Positions 1 through 7,556 of a DNA stretch of 27,759 bases are shown here, piece after piece (within the stretch, counting starts at the first letter, position 1; each line of letters starts with the position of its first letter). This stretch comes from DASZHC01 sp035938215 (lineage in GTDB: Bacteria; Verrucomicrobiota; Verrucomicrobiia; Chthoniobacterales; JAFAMB01): NCBI GenBank assembly GCA_035938215.1, contig DASZHC010000055.1:1-27759 (forward strand), read 5' to 3'. The notes under the pieces are model-generated. The model was not told the origin of the DNA, made no database searches, and worked only from the letters and a program-made list of their open reading frames with translations. The translations under genes and the position numbers were made by a program.

Positions 1-52
1 CCGCCCCACTTCCATGCTACCCTCGAGACCAAGAGTACCAGGAATATAGAAA

Positions 53-158
53 GTGGAGCGGGATGCTCCGCTCCTCGCGCCTTGTCGACGGCCCATTTTG
101 ATCGCAACAAAATACATGCTATTTCGGGGACAGGACACTAGCGAGGCCGCGCCTCCGA
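53..158 (+). repeat. Composite interspersed repeat, copy A
   Basis: This stretch matches 16818-16919 in blocks: gcgggatgc (58-66 here), then cgccttg-cgacggcccattttg--cgcaac (78-108), then gacag--cactagc (129-142). It runs straight into agcgaggccgcgcctccga (140-158), which recurs exactly at 25031-25049 and in reverse complement at 7541-7556. It is therefore a mosaic of two dispersed repeat families. Open frames crossing it (for example from 53 on the plus strand) resemble the frame across the other copy and look like repeat-encoded shadows, not a gene. The rest of 1-206 holds nothing else I can identify. Confidence 0.7.
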
Positions 159-206
159 GCGGCCCAAGGGATTTAGGAGACGGTACACTAGCATACCTGC
201 TCGCGA

Positions 207-710
207 TTATTTCTCCGTTAGACGAAAGTTGGAGAACCAATAGGAGGCGGGAACCGCTGACAAGTTGGATAACGTCAAGCGTCCGGAGGTGGCCGAATCG
301 TTGGCATGGAACAAGACGGTGCACTCGGTCCAATTTTCCGGAATTTGCAAGGTTGTACCCTCTGCAAGCGAGGATTGAATGCCATCGGTTTTTTCCGGAA
401 CGACATAGACATAACGCGGCGGGGTACTTTTTGCCTGAAATTTCAATTCGTACGTTTTTCCCGATTCCATAGCAATCCCAGGAGCGCGTAGTTCAACGCT
501 CCAGAACTCGGTTCCCAGTTTCGAAACAGAAATCATTACCGCCGGTTGATTGTCCGGACCTTCATTTGTGACGGCTGATTGCGCATCAGAACCCTGAATC
601 GCCTCCAGGTGAAACTGATTCGGTTCGATTCTGGTCTCCCCGCCATGGACGGCCGGGACGGCGAATAAGACGCAAAGAGCCGCCAGGTTAACTCTCATGA
701 GGGATAACAT
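207..710 (-). CDS. Small exported protein of unknown function, CBM-like
   Basis: I do not recognise this 167-residue protein. It opens with a clear signal peptide (MLSLMRVNLAALCVLFAVPAVHG, then GETRIEPN), so it should be exported. The mature part has the look of a jelly-roll or carbohydrate-binding domain of the CBM4/9 kind: 'GKTYELKFQAKS' near the middle, a 'P-E-N-W-T-E' segment before a strand, and a 'WFSNFRLTEK' end. This resemblance is by pattern only. An in-frame GTG start at 764 would overlap the upstream methyltransferase. I chose ATG at 710 because GGAG lies about 10 bases upstream and the signal peptide then starts properly; ATG at 698 is an alternative. It lies 23 bases after the methyltransferase and is probably the last gene of this minus-strand group. 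Confidence 0.65.
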   Translation of the reverse strand: MLSLMRVNLAALCVLFAVPAVHGGETRIEPNQFHLEAIQGSDAQSAVTNEGPDNQPAVMISVSKLGTEFWSVELRAPGIAMESGKTYELKFQAKSTPPRYVYVVPEKTDGIQSSLAEGTTLQIPENWTECTVLFHANDSATSGRLTLSNLSAVPASYWFSNFRLTEK

Positions 711-733
711 TCTGCCGGGTCTCCGCACAACAT

Positions 734-1447
734 TCAAGCTTCCCTCCAAATCGCCTGGCGGCAAATCAAAAAGCGGCGATGACCGAACTGGGACCAGCCC
801 GCCGCGCGAGCAAGCCGGCGCATTTCCTCGAATGAAAATGCACGGCGTATCGATAGCCGGCCGTCAAAGCGGGTCATCGGCTCTCGGAAAAGAAGGGTCG
901 TGAGCGCATAAACACCTATCATTCCGAGGTCGGTTCGCTCAAGGTCTGAAAACAAAATGTTTCCGCGTGTCATGAACCCGGCTCGCCGGATCAATATGAC
1001 CGCATCCTCGTCAGCAAAATGATGGAGGGCCAGAGAACAGAAAACAAAATCCACAGATGAGCTCGGCTCAAAGGCGAGTACATTGCCGGCTACATAAGTA
1101 ATCTCAGGATAAGAAGCTGACCGCTCCTTTGCCAATTCAAGCGTCGCCTGCTGAAGATCCACTGCCGTAATTTCAATTGGGATACCCTTTTGCCGGCACC
1201 AATCCACGATGAATCGCGGGATATCTCCAAATCCCGTACACAAGTCCAGCAGCCTGATCAGCTTTCCGCGCCGAAGCCAACGGCGCAGGAAGTACCGAAC
1301 GAGCAAGTGGCTCCCGAAGTACCGATTCAACTTTTCGAGGTTCTCCAGATCGATCTGAAGCTCCTTCGACACCTGCTGGGAACGATCCATCATTTCCATG
1401 ATTGCTGGATCGAATTGACGCGCAGGAGAAAGAAAATTCGTATACAC
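734..1447 (-). CDS. Class I SAM-dependent methyltransferase
   Basis: This 237-residue protein carries the Rossmann methyltransferase core. Motif I is LDLCTGFGD at residues 68-75. An acidic strand end follows at 'ITAVDL' (about 93-98), then a 'GNVLAFE' segment, and 'SLALHHF' at about 138-144 as motif IV/post-IV. The N-terminal 'PARQFDPAIMEMMDR' stretch is characteristic of small-molecule or lipid/quinone-type methyltransferases often found beside polyketide or oxidoreductase genes, but no such partner is present here, so the substrate is unknown. The start is GTG at 1447, chosen because that N-terminal motif is conserved in the family as I remember it; ATG at 1399 would cut it off. It begins 13 bases after the SorC regulator ends, consistent with co-transcription. 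Confidence 0.85.
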   Translation of the reverse strand: MYTNFLSPARQFDPAIMEMMDRSQQVSKELQIDLENLEKLNRYFGSHLLVRYFLRRWLRRGKLIRLLDLCTGFGDIPRFIVDWCRQKGIPIEITAVDLQQATLELAKERSASYPEITYVAGNVLAFEPSSSVDFVFCSLALHHFADEDAVILIRRAGFMTRGNILFSDLERTDLGMIGVYALTTLLFREPMTRFDGRLSIRRAFSFEEMRRLARAAGWSQFGHRRFLICRQAIWREA

Positions 1448-1460
1448 CGAAGCGAGACGG

Positions 1461-2504
1461 TCAGCTATCCGGGTTGAGCTCTGCTACGTCCTGCCGATCT
1501 GAAAAATCATGCTTCGGCGCGGTTGCGGTATCCATCGCGAGGACTTTCTGCGCCGTACGCTCATCGGTCACGATGACGTCAATACAGCCGGTGCGGAGCG
1601 CTCCGAGAATCGCGCTAACCTTGTCCTCTCCGCCTCCGACAGCGATGACTGGCTTGATCTTCCGAAGTTCGTCAAAGGTCAGGCTGATGACGCGGTTGTC
1701 GAAATCCGTAAGGACGGGACGCCCCTGAATATCAAAATATCGACACGAAATGTCTCCAACGGCGCCCTTTGCCTTCAACTCGTCAATCATCATTGGATCA
1801 AAAAACCCAGCCGACACAACAGTTGCATCATGGCTGACTTTGCCGATGCCGATCATCGCCCGCGACGATGATCGCGCCATTTCCAGACATGCACGAATGT
1901 TTCGGTCCTCAAGCAATATATCCCTGATTCTAACTGAGCTGACTACGGCGGGAACCGGTAGGTGATATACCTTTGCTCCGAGTTTTTCAGCCATGATACC
2001 CGCAAGCCGTATCGGGTTAAAAGATTCGCCGCTGTTCAGACAGCCGATCGCCTGAGCCAATACGATGCTATCGAATCTCTTACCCGAGAGCGCACGTGCG
2101 ACCTCCAAAACGGTGGCTCCCCATGCAGTTGCGAAAACTTCTCCCGGTTGCAGTGTATTTTCCAGGTAAAGAGCCCCGGCTTTCCCCAAAGCCTGCCGGA
2201 TTTCGAGCGAGGTCGCTCCATCGGGGGTCGGCACAATACACGCATCTTGGAGGCCAAATCGGACTCTTAATTCCTGCGCCAGAGAAAGCCTGCTGAGTAA
2301 GTCGGGTCGAAGCGTGATGCTCACGATTCCGCAATTGCGTGCGCGTGATAACAAGTTGGCTACTGTCGGCCTCGAGACGTGGAGTTGCCTGGCAATCTGT
2401 GCTTGGGTCAAGTTGTGATGATAGTAGAGCCAGGCCGCGCTGATTGTGGCATCCATTTCAGTTCCGAATGTCTTTTCCGGGAATGCGGGAGTTTTGCGCT
2501 TCAT
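1461..2504 (-). CDS. SorC-family sugar-binding transcriptional regulator
   Basis: The 347-residue product has the two parts of SorC/DeoR-type regulators. The N-terminal helix-turn-helix (about residues 33-61, 'TQAQIARQLHVSRPTVANLL') should bind DNA. The C-terminal sugar-phosphate-binding domain (about 68-335) includes 'GEVFATAWGATV' and, near the end, 'AVGGGEDKVSAILGAL' and 'DVIVTDERTAQKVL', which are typical of the ligand-binding fold. Members of the family sense phosphorylated sugars or polyols and control the adjacent catabolic operon. No sugar kinase, transporter or dehydrogenase is adjacent here, so its target is either remote or lies outside the window. ATG at 2504 gives a normal family length. 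It lies 32 bases behind pgeF. Confidence 0.92.
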   Translation of the reverse strand: MKRKTPAFPEKTFGTEMDATISAAWLYYHHNLTQAQIARQLHVSRPTVANLLSRARNCGIVSITLRPDLLSRLSLAQELRVRFGLQDACIVPTPDGATSLEIRQALGKAGALYLENTLQPGEVFATAWGATVLEVARALSGKRFDSIVLAQAIGCLNSGESFNPIRLAGIMAEKLGAKVYHLPVPAVVSSVRIRDILLEDRNIRACLEMARSSSRAMIGIGKVSHDATVVSAGFFDPMMIDELKAKGAVGDISCRYFDIQGRPVLTDFDNRVISLTFDELRKIKPVIAVGGGEDKVSAILGALRTGCIDVIVTDERTAQKVLAMDTATAPKHDFSDRQDVAELNPDS

Positions 2505-2536
2505 GGAATTGCAAAGAGATTGGCCGGCCAGCCGGG

Positions 2537-3187
2537 CTACTGAAGCGCCAGAAGCGCGAGCATCCTGCCCGTCCGACCTTTTTCCATGCGATAAGAATAA
2601 AACCTATTCAAATCTGATCCCGTATTTTCGCCGCAATCAAACACTCGACGCACACCACTCTGTTTCAGTTGTTCGACGATTTCTGCAGCAAAGTCGACTT
2701 CGTAGTGAGGCGGCCTGATACAAGGACTCAACTGTGCGATGGCATCCCCGGGGTCAGTTCCAAACTCCTCAGACATTCGACGAACGGTTCGCCCGACTAT
2801 ATTCAACGAAGTTCCTCTTTTTCCGGAATGGACAAGTCCGACTGCTCTTCGCCTTGGATCAACAAGGAACACTGCACAACAATCGGCAACATAGATTCCT
2901 AGATAAACATTGCGATCACGGGTGACGATCGCATCGACCCCGGCGCTCTTCGAAGGCGATCCGATCGAAACGACAGCCACCGCATTGCCGTGAACCTGTC
3001 CAGCCAACCGAGCCTGACGCGGAACAAACTCCCTTCTCAAACTCTCGTGATAAGAGTCGAGCCCTTGCAGAGCAGTCTCGCGATCGGTTCGGACATCGAG
3101 ACCGGCGACTCTCAGAGTAAAGCCGTGTAGAACAAGTTCCAGCGCCGTAAGGGCCGGAAAACGTTCTATTTGAAGGTTAGCCCGCAT
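2537..3187 (-). CDS. pgeF: YfiH/PgeF-family laccase-domain protein (purine nucleoside phosphorylase-like)
   Basis: The 216-residue protein has the YfiH (DUF152) motifs in order. These are 'QVHG' with the metal-ligand candidate His66, 'ADCCAVFLVD' with Cys103, 'GLVHSGKRG' with His120 (the usual HAGWRG box, here Ser-Gly-Lys in place of Ala-Gly-Trp), 'LSPCIRPPHYEV', and a C-terminal 'NRFYSYR-EKGRTGRM'. Family members bind zinc through the His-Cys-His set. They have been assigned purine nucleoside phosphorylase/adenosine deaminase activity, and in E. coli a role in editing peptidoglycan precursors; which applies here is unknown. ATG at 3187 is only two bases from an AGGAG, too close for normal use, so the start is likely but not certain. 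It is the first gene of the minus-strand group ending at 207. Confidence 0.88.
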   Translation of the reverse strand: MRANLQIERFPALTALELVLHGFTLRVAGLDVRTDRETALQGLDSYHESLRREFVPRQARLAGQVHGNAVAVVSIGSPSKSAGVDAIVTRDRNVYLGIYVADCCAVFLVDPRRRAVGLVHSGKRGTSLNIVGRTVRRMSEEFGTDPGDAIAQLSPCIRPPHYEVDFAAEIVEQLKQSGVRRVFDCGENTGSDLNRFYSYRMEKGRTGRMLALLALQ

Positions 3188-3273
3188 CGCTCCTAGCTAG
3201 CGTTCACAAATACCTGCGGTCCTGTGACTTGTGCAAGGAACTCTGGATGGCGCGTACGACTCTGTAGGGACGT

Positions 3274-3354
3274 GGTAGGGGCGGATCTCGGAGCCGCCCG
3301 TCGAGAACCGGGCTGCCAGCCAGCAACCGGCCGGCTCGGAGATCCGGCCCTACC
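3274..3354. repeat. Palindromic interspersed repeat
   Basis: The left arm (3274-3298, ggtaggggcggatctcgg...) is a near-perfect reverse complement of the right arm (3329-3354, ...ctcggagatccggccctacc), with a loop of about 30 bases. The element ends in the ggtaggg/ccctacc signature shared with those at 3478, 7398 and 24027, so it belongs to a dispersed REP-like family. Confidence 0.85.
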
Positions 3355-3477
3355 AACGCCGCAATCCGCTACTCGTTCGCGTTCAGGGTATTCCACCGCC
3401 AGTTCCTGGAGGCGCGGCGTAGCCGCAACCAAAAACTGCCCCGGATGCTTGAGGATCGTTCGCGCGTTCCGCCAGCG

Positions 3478-3559
3478 GGTAGTGTCCGATCTCCGAGCGG
3501 ACGGGAGTCCCAAGGCCGCACACCGCAAAACGCGGTCGCCTCGGAGATGGGCCCCTACC
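3478..3559. repeat. Palindromic interspersed repeat, second copy in the same gap
   Basis: The arms are 3478-3502 (ggtagtgtccgatctccgag...) and 3535-3559 (...ctcggagatgggcccctacc), complementary over most of about 25 bases. The core ctcggagat is shared with the element at 3274-3354, but the loop differs, so they are diverged members and not a recent duplication. Confidence 0.8.
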
Positions 3560-3729
3560 TTTTGCGTACCGACCAATTGCAGGCCATCGAACTGAGAATC
3601 GTCGCGCGCCACATCACCCTTTCCGTCTGACTTGAGTGCCATTTTCATTCCGAGCGCTTCCTGAGCGGCTCTTCAAAGCGAACCCGCATCGCCCAACCGG
3701 CGCCGCTCCCTGCGCGAAGGTGGCCTACG

Positions 3730-5370
3730 CTAGTCGTTCGTAGTCTCGACTTTGCCTTGCGGCGGAGTCAGCGATTCTCGCTTCGACTTATGCGTAGCCG
3801 GCGTTCCTGGGTCGAGCGGAGAAACGTACCTGGCGCGTGTAGCTTTCCGTGCTTCATCCTTCGTCAGGGTCGTGGGGCGCACAAGGGGATCGTCAAAAGT
3901 GTCGTTGTATTTGGTTTCAGTAGCCGTCGCCTGCTGGTAGGAAGCAACCGCCGAAATGTAGGAGAATTGTGCCTGAACCAGGTTGGACCGAGCGGTTGTT
4001 AATTGTGTCTGAGCGTTCAACACATCGAGCTGGGTCCCGGTCCCTGCGGCGAGACGCTCGTCGGCCAAACGGAGAGCTTCCAGGTTCACGTTGACACCCG
4101 TCTGCGCGCTATCCACCGTTTGCGCAGCTTGTCGCAAGTTGCTTACCGACGTCGCTACTTCGAGTTCCACCTGGCGGACCGAATCATCGTAAGTCACCTT
4201 CGCTTGTTCCAGCTGGGCGCGCGCTTGCTTGACTCTTCCATAAGTCAAAAGCCCGTCGAAAATATTCCAGGAACCTTGGAGACCAAGGAACCAACCCTGA
4301 ACCGTGTCCGCAAGATTGTTGGAAATTCCAGCACTCCTCTGTTCCCATCCAACATCGGCAGTCACAGTCGGCTTGTAGCCGGCAGCCTGCACCGTGATAT
4401 TTTCCACGTTCGCAAGAATAGCCGAACGCTGAGCCTTCAAGAAGGGTCGGTTTGCCCGGGCGGCAATCAATGCAGAAGCCAGATCATACTTGATCGGATC
4501 AAAACCGAGCTCACCAACTACCGGCAAGGGAGTGTCCGTTACATATTGGCGATCGGCGGGAATTCCAAGCGTACGGGCAAGCGTCAACTGCGAGATCCGA
4601 TAGTTATTGCGGGCAGCGATCAACTGGGGAATCTGGTTCTGCAACTGGCCCTCGGCCTGGAGAACGTTGAATTGAGGAACCGTGCCTGCCTCAAATCGAC
4701 TCTTCTGGTCCTCCAACTGACTTTGAAGCAAGTTCACCGACTCCTCCTGAACTTGTACCAAAGCCCGGTTGAGCAATATCTGGTAAAACTGGGTTCGAAC
4801 GGTCTGCACAACAGTATCGATCGTGTCACGAAGTGTGTAGTAAGCACTATCTTCGTTGATCCTGGACGCGCGGCGGGAAGCGATCGTCGCACCGCCATCA
4901 TAAATCAATTGAGAAACAGTCAGAGTCACCTGCCAGCTCTCGAGAGCCTGACTACTAACACCAGATCCGAGACTTCTCGCCGGAATCGCAATGGCGTTGG
5001 TTGTGCCGGTTGTTGGGTTGACGATCAGCGGCTGACCGGCCGGAATCGCGAGAAGGTCGATCCCTGTTGATCTGGAAGAGGTGCTCGGTGTAAGTCCGCT
5101 GGCCTGCTGCGAATAGCTGGCAGCCATGGTAAGTTGAGGCAGCAGTTTCGATTGCGCCTGGTAGACAAGGCCTTTTTGGACCTTCAGCTGCTGGATCTGC
5201 GAAAGGATCGAGGGATTCTGTTTAAGAGCCAGTTGGACAGCTTCGTCGAGCGTATAAGGGCGAGTCCGGAAGTCGAAAACAGGGGCGCTCCGGTATTCTG
5301 AAGGGGACGGGCCAGCAAACAATGTGCAGGACATCCCTGCGATGGTTAAGGCGAACAGCGGAAGTCTCAT
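3730..5370 (-). CDS. TolC-family outer membrane efflux protein
   Basis: The 546-residue product is an outer-membrane channel of the TolC/OEP superfamily. After a signal peptide (MRLPLFALTIAGMSCTLFA) it shows the family's internally repeated helical hairpin. The first half begins at about residue 40 ('YTLDEAVQLALKQNPSILSQIQQL'), with 'QFNVLQAEGQL' in its second helix. The second half carries 'WNIFDGLLTYGRVKQARAQLEQA' and 'GTQLDVLNAQTQLTTARSNLVQAQ'. These hairpins form the periplasmic tunnel used by multidrug or type I exporters. A hydrophilic C-terminal tail of about 60 residues follows the last helix and is probably disordered. It starts two bases after marR stops, so the pair is almost certainly co-transcribed and controlled by MarR. 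No membrane-fusion or inner-membrane pump gene follows. Confidence 0.93.
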   Translation of the reverse strand: MRLPLFALTIAGMSCTLFAGPSPSEYRSAPVFDFRTRPYTLDEAVQLALKQNPSILSQIQQLKVQKGLVYQAQSKLLPQLTMAASYSQQASGLTPSTSSRSTGIDLLAIPAGQPLIVNPTTGTTNAIAIPARSLGSGVSSQALESWQVTLTVSQLIYDGGATIASRRASRINEDSAYYTLRDTIDTVVQTVRTQFYQILLNRALVQVQEESVNLLQSQLEDQKSRFEAGTVPQFNVLQAEGQLQNQIPQLIAARNNYRISQLTLARTLGIPADRQYVTDTPLPVVGELGFDPIKYDLASALIAARANRPFLKAQRSAILANVENITVQAAGYKPTVTADVGWEQRSAGISNNLADTVQGWFLGLQGSWNIFDGLLTYGRVKQARAQLEQAKVTYDDSVRQVELEVATSVSNLRQAAQTVDSAQTGVNVNLEALRLADERLAAGTGTQLDVLNAQTQLTTARSNLVQAQFSYISAVASYQQATATETKYNDTFDDPLVRPTTLTKDEARKATRARYVSPLDPGTPATHKSKRESLTPPQGKVETTND

Positions 5371-5372
5371 TC

Positions 5373-5858
5373 TTATTTTGGCAGTTTATCGCAATAGTCC
5401 GCAATCTTGCGGTAAATTTGCAGCCAGGTTCTCCCCTCCTCAGCCGTTAAATGCTCCCGCAAAAGCGTCATAATTTTTTCTACCATGTCCCGGCGGATTT
5501 CCGCCACAAGACTTGAGCCTTTTTGTGTGATACTGACCATCACCTTGCGCCGGTCATCGAGAGCGTGAGAGCGCTGGACATAGCCAAGCTTTTCCAAACG
5601 ATCGACCAGGCCGGTCGCTGCGGCGGTGGTATGCCCCATTTTTGAGGCGATGCCCGACATGGTGATTACCTCTTGTGTATCGAGATAGCCAAGCAGAAAA
5701 TACTGCGGGAATGACACACTCCCGTGTCCGAGTTGTTCCGAGAGCTTCAGAATGAACCGGCGCTGCATTTGCAAAACGATCTCGGCGAGCTCTTGGGCCT
5801 CGGCTTGGAATTCGGGAGCAGAGCGTTGCTCGGTTGAGCGTTGCTCGGTCGTAAGCAT
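5373..5858 (-). CDS. MarR-family transcriptional regulator
   Basis: The 161-residue protein is a winged-helix MarR regulator. The recognition region 'ITMSGIASKMGHTTAAATGLVDRLEKLGYVQR' (about residues 65-96) leads into the wing 'ALDDRRKVMVSITQKG', the signature DxRR-K----T-G motif of the family. Flanking helices should form the dimer interface. The N-terminus contains a duplicated TEQRS peptide caused by a 15-base tandem repeat (5821-5850). It precedes tolC by two bases and most likely represses its own two-gene operon until a phenolic or drug ligand binds; that is inference from family behaviour. ATG at 5858 fits family length. Confidence 0.94.
   Translation of the reverse strand: MLTTEQRSTEQRSAPEFQAEAQELAEIVLQMQRRFILKLSEQLGHGSVSFPQYFLLGYLDTQEVITMSGIASKMGHTTAAATGLVDRLEKLGYVQRSHALDDRRKVMVSITQKGSSLVAEIRRDMVEKIMTLLREHLTAEEGRTWLQIYRKIADYCDKLPK
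5821..5850 (-). repeat. 15-base tandem duplication in the marR N-terminus
   Basis: The unit gagcgttgctcggtt is followed at once by gagcgttgctcggtc. The duplication keeps the frame and adds one TEQRS pentapeptide to the disordered N-terminus of MarR. It looks like a slippage event. Confidence 0.9.
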
Positions 5859-5868
5859 ACAAATCTAA

Positions 5869-5885
5869 ACAGTTAACACAGTTAA
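5869..5885 (-). promoter_or_regulatory. Candidate MarR operator upstream of marR-tolC
   Basis: Two copies of acagttaa (plus-strand sense, 5869-5876 and 5878-5885) stand nine bases apart and contain the small palindrome gttaac. They lie 11-27 bases upstream of the marR start codon, inside an AT-rich patch in the gap to icd. MarR proteins usually bind AT-rich repeats overlapping their own promoter, so this is the obvious operator candidate. Binding is inferred only. Confidence 0.5.
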
Positions 5886-6024
5886 ATTTCTCTTGATTAA
5901 AGCATAGCGATCCACGTTTGCAACCAGCCTATTTCCATTTGCTCAACAGAGTTTTTTAGTTCACAGATTGACTCTCCTCCCTGTTTTGATTCTTATAAAT
6001 TTCTCCTTCTCTCGGAGCAGCACT

Positions 6025-7380
6025 ATGGCATACCAAAACGTTCAGCCGCCCATCGGAAACAAAATCACAACTCACAACGGTGTCGTCCAATGTCCGGATA
6101 ATCCCATAATCCCGTTCATCCGTGGGGATGGCACAGGTCCGGATATTTGGGCTGCGAGCGAACGGGTATTCAACGCCGCTGTCGACAAAGCATACAAGGG
6201 TGCGCGCAAGATCGCCTGGTTTGAGGTCTTCGCCGGACAGACCGCAAAAGATCGCTTCGACGATTGGCTCCCCGAAGACACCGTCACCGCGTTCAAGGAA
6301 TACCTAGTTGGAATTAAAGGCCCGCTTACAACGCCCGTCGGAGGGGGCATCCGGTCCCTGAACGTTGCTCTGCGGCAATTGCTCGATCTGTACGTCTGCC
6401 TGCGACCCGTACAATATTTTCACGGTGTTCCCTCCCCGGTCAGAAATCCGGAAAAGGTCGACATGGTTATCTTTCGTGAAAACACCGAGGATATCTATGC
6501 GGGGATTGAATTCCGCGCCGGTACTCCGGAGGCGGAACGCTTTCTGAAAATACTCGAGCTGGAATTTCCCAAAGAGTTCGCGAAGATACGCTTCGGCACC
6601 ATGGAGGCGACAAAAGGCTTCCTGGAGAGCGATCCTGATCTCGCACAGCCGAAGATCGAGGTTGGAATCGGAATAAAACCGGTAAGTCGCTTAGGATCGA
6701 GTCGTCTGGTCGCCGCCGCAATTCGCTATGCTATTAGCAACAAAAAGAAATCGGTAACCCTCGTGCACAAGGGAAACATCATGAAGTTTACCGAGGGCGG
6801 CTTCCGAGATTGGGGCTACGAAATTGCGGACACTCTGTTCGGTGCTGAAACTTATAGTTGGTCAAAGTGGGAGCGCACCAAGAAGGAAAAGGGCGAGAAG
6901 GAGGCGAACGATGAAATGAAATCGGCGCTTGCAGATGGCAAGATCCTTGTTAAGGACGCTATAGCCGATATTACGCTGCAGCAGGTCTTGACCCGCCCGG
7001 AAGACTTTGACGTGATCGCAACTTTGAATCTGAACGGGGACTACCTTTCAGATGCTCTCGCAGCGCAGGTAGGCGGAATCGGAATCGCGCCGGGCGGGAA
7101 TATAAATTACCAAACGGGTCACGCTATCTTTGAAGCGACGCATGGGACTGCACCAAAATATGCAAATCTCGATAAGGTAAACCCCGGTTCAGTGGTCCTT
7201 TCTGGAGAAATGATGTTGAGACATCTGGGATGGGCGGAGGCCGCGGACCTCGTGCTGAAGGGATTAAATTCTGCAATCGCAAGCAAGCGGGTTACGTACG
7301 ATTTCGCTCGCCTCATGGAAGGAGCGACGGAGATCAAGTGCTCCGAATTCGGAGACAACATTATCTCGAAGATGGATTGA
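6025..7380 (+). CDS. icd: Isocitrate dehydrogenase, NADP-dependent
   Basis: This 451-residue enzyme oxidatively decarboxylates isocitrate to 2-oxoglutarate in the TCA cycle. It matches the E. coli-type homodimeric family closely. The substrate-binding and phosphorylation-site segment 'GGIRSLNVALRQ' has the regulatory serine at about residue 111. 'MVIFRENTEDIYAGIEF' follows, and 'NLNGDYLSDALAAQVGGIGIAPG' carries metal- and cofactor-site residues. In the coenzyme site, 'GTAPKYA' (Lys378, Tyr379) and 'VTYDF' (Tyr425) are the residues that select NADP over NAD. A charged insertion near 285-305 makes it longer than the 416-residue E. coli enzyme. The start is ATG at 6025, with GGAG seven bases upstream; the in-frame TTG at 5968 would add an unlikely hydrophobic leader. 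No AceK kinase gene is in view. Confidence 0.97.
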   Translation: MAYQNVQPPIGNKITTHNGVVQCPDNPIIPFIRGDGTGPDIWAASERVFNAAVDKAYKGARKIAWFEVFAGQTAKDRFDDWLPEDTVTAFKEYLVGIKGPLTTPVGGGIRSLNVALRQLLDLYVCLRPVQYFHGVPSPVRNPEKVDMVIFRENTEDIYAGIEFRAGTPEAERFLKILELEFPKEFAKIRFGTMEATKGFLESDPDLAQPKIEVGIGIKPVSRLGSSRLVAAAIRYAISNKKKSVTLVHKGNIMKFTEGGFRDWGYEIADTLFGAETYSWSKWERTKKEKGEKEANDEMKSALADGKILVKDAIADITLQQVLTRPEDFDVIATLNLNGDYLSDALAAQVGGIGIAPGGNINYQTGHAIFEATHGTAPKYANLDKVNPGSVVLSGEMMLRHLGWAEAADLVLKGLNSAIASKRVTYDFARLMEGATEIKCSEFGDNIISKMD

Positions 7381-7556
7381 GCGAGGCCTCGCCAATTGCG
7401 ACGGCTCAGCAGGAGCTTCGCCCTACCGCTGCCGGGCGACGTTTCGCTGGCGCGTCAATGGTAGGGCGAGCCGCGTTTCGGACAAAAGCTCCCGCCAATA
7501 ATGTTCCTTGGTTCAAGAGATCCTGCGATCTCGCCGGTTTGAGGCGCGGCCTCGCT
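7381..7556. repeat. Nested palindromic element between convergent icd and permease genes
   Basis: The outer arms are gcgaggcctcgcc (7381-7393) and ggcgcggcctcgct (7543-7556), complementary at nearly every base. The inner palindrome has its left arm at 7398-7428 and its right arm at 7460-7475 (ggtagggcgagccgcg). The 27 bases 7402-7428 recur exactly, in reverse complement, at 24081-24107. The element fills the whole gap, abutting the TGA of icd on one side and overlapping the TAA of the permease by one base on the other. It may act as a bidirectional terminator, but neither side has a T-run. Confidence 0.8.

Larger units (their letters stand above)
3193..3648 (-). pseudogene. Decayed open frame interrupted by two palindromic repeats
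   Basis: An open frame of 151 codons runs through this gap, but I do not think it encodes an intact protein. Two segments look like ordinary protein: the start up to 'FDGLQLVGTQK', and 'ARTILKHPGQFLVAATPRL' followed by 'QELAVEYPER'. The tail 'RHPEFLAQVTGPQVFVNAS' also looks ordinary. The stretches between them are translations of the palindromic elements at 3478-3559 and 3274-3354. The likeliest reading is an older gene, or its remnant, split by repeat insertions that happened to keep the frame open. I recognise no family. It sits where pump genes might be expected behind marR-tolC. A functional protein carrying repeat-encoded inserts cannot be ruled out. Confidence 0.3.

Noticed and set aside
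53..491. Short plus-strand frames at the window start
   Set aside because: They cross repeat copy A and then run antisense to the exported protein; no motif supports them.
4003..5070. Long plus-strand open frame (355 codons)
   Set aside because: It lies wholly antisense to tolC, whose protein has clear family motifs; the plus-strand translation has no recognisable feature.
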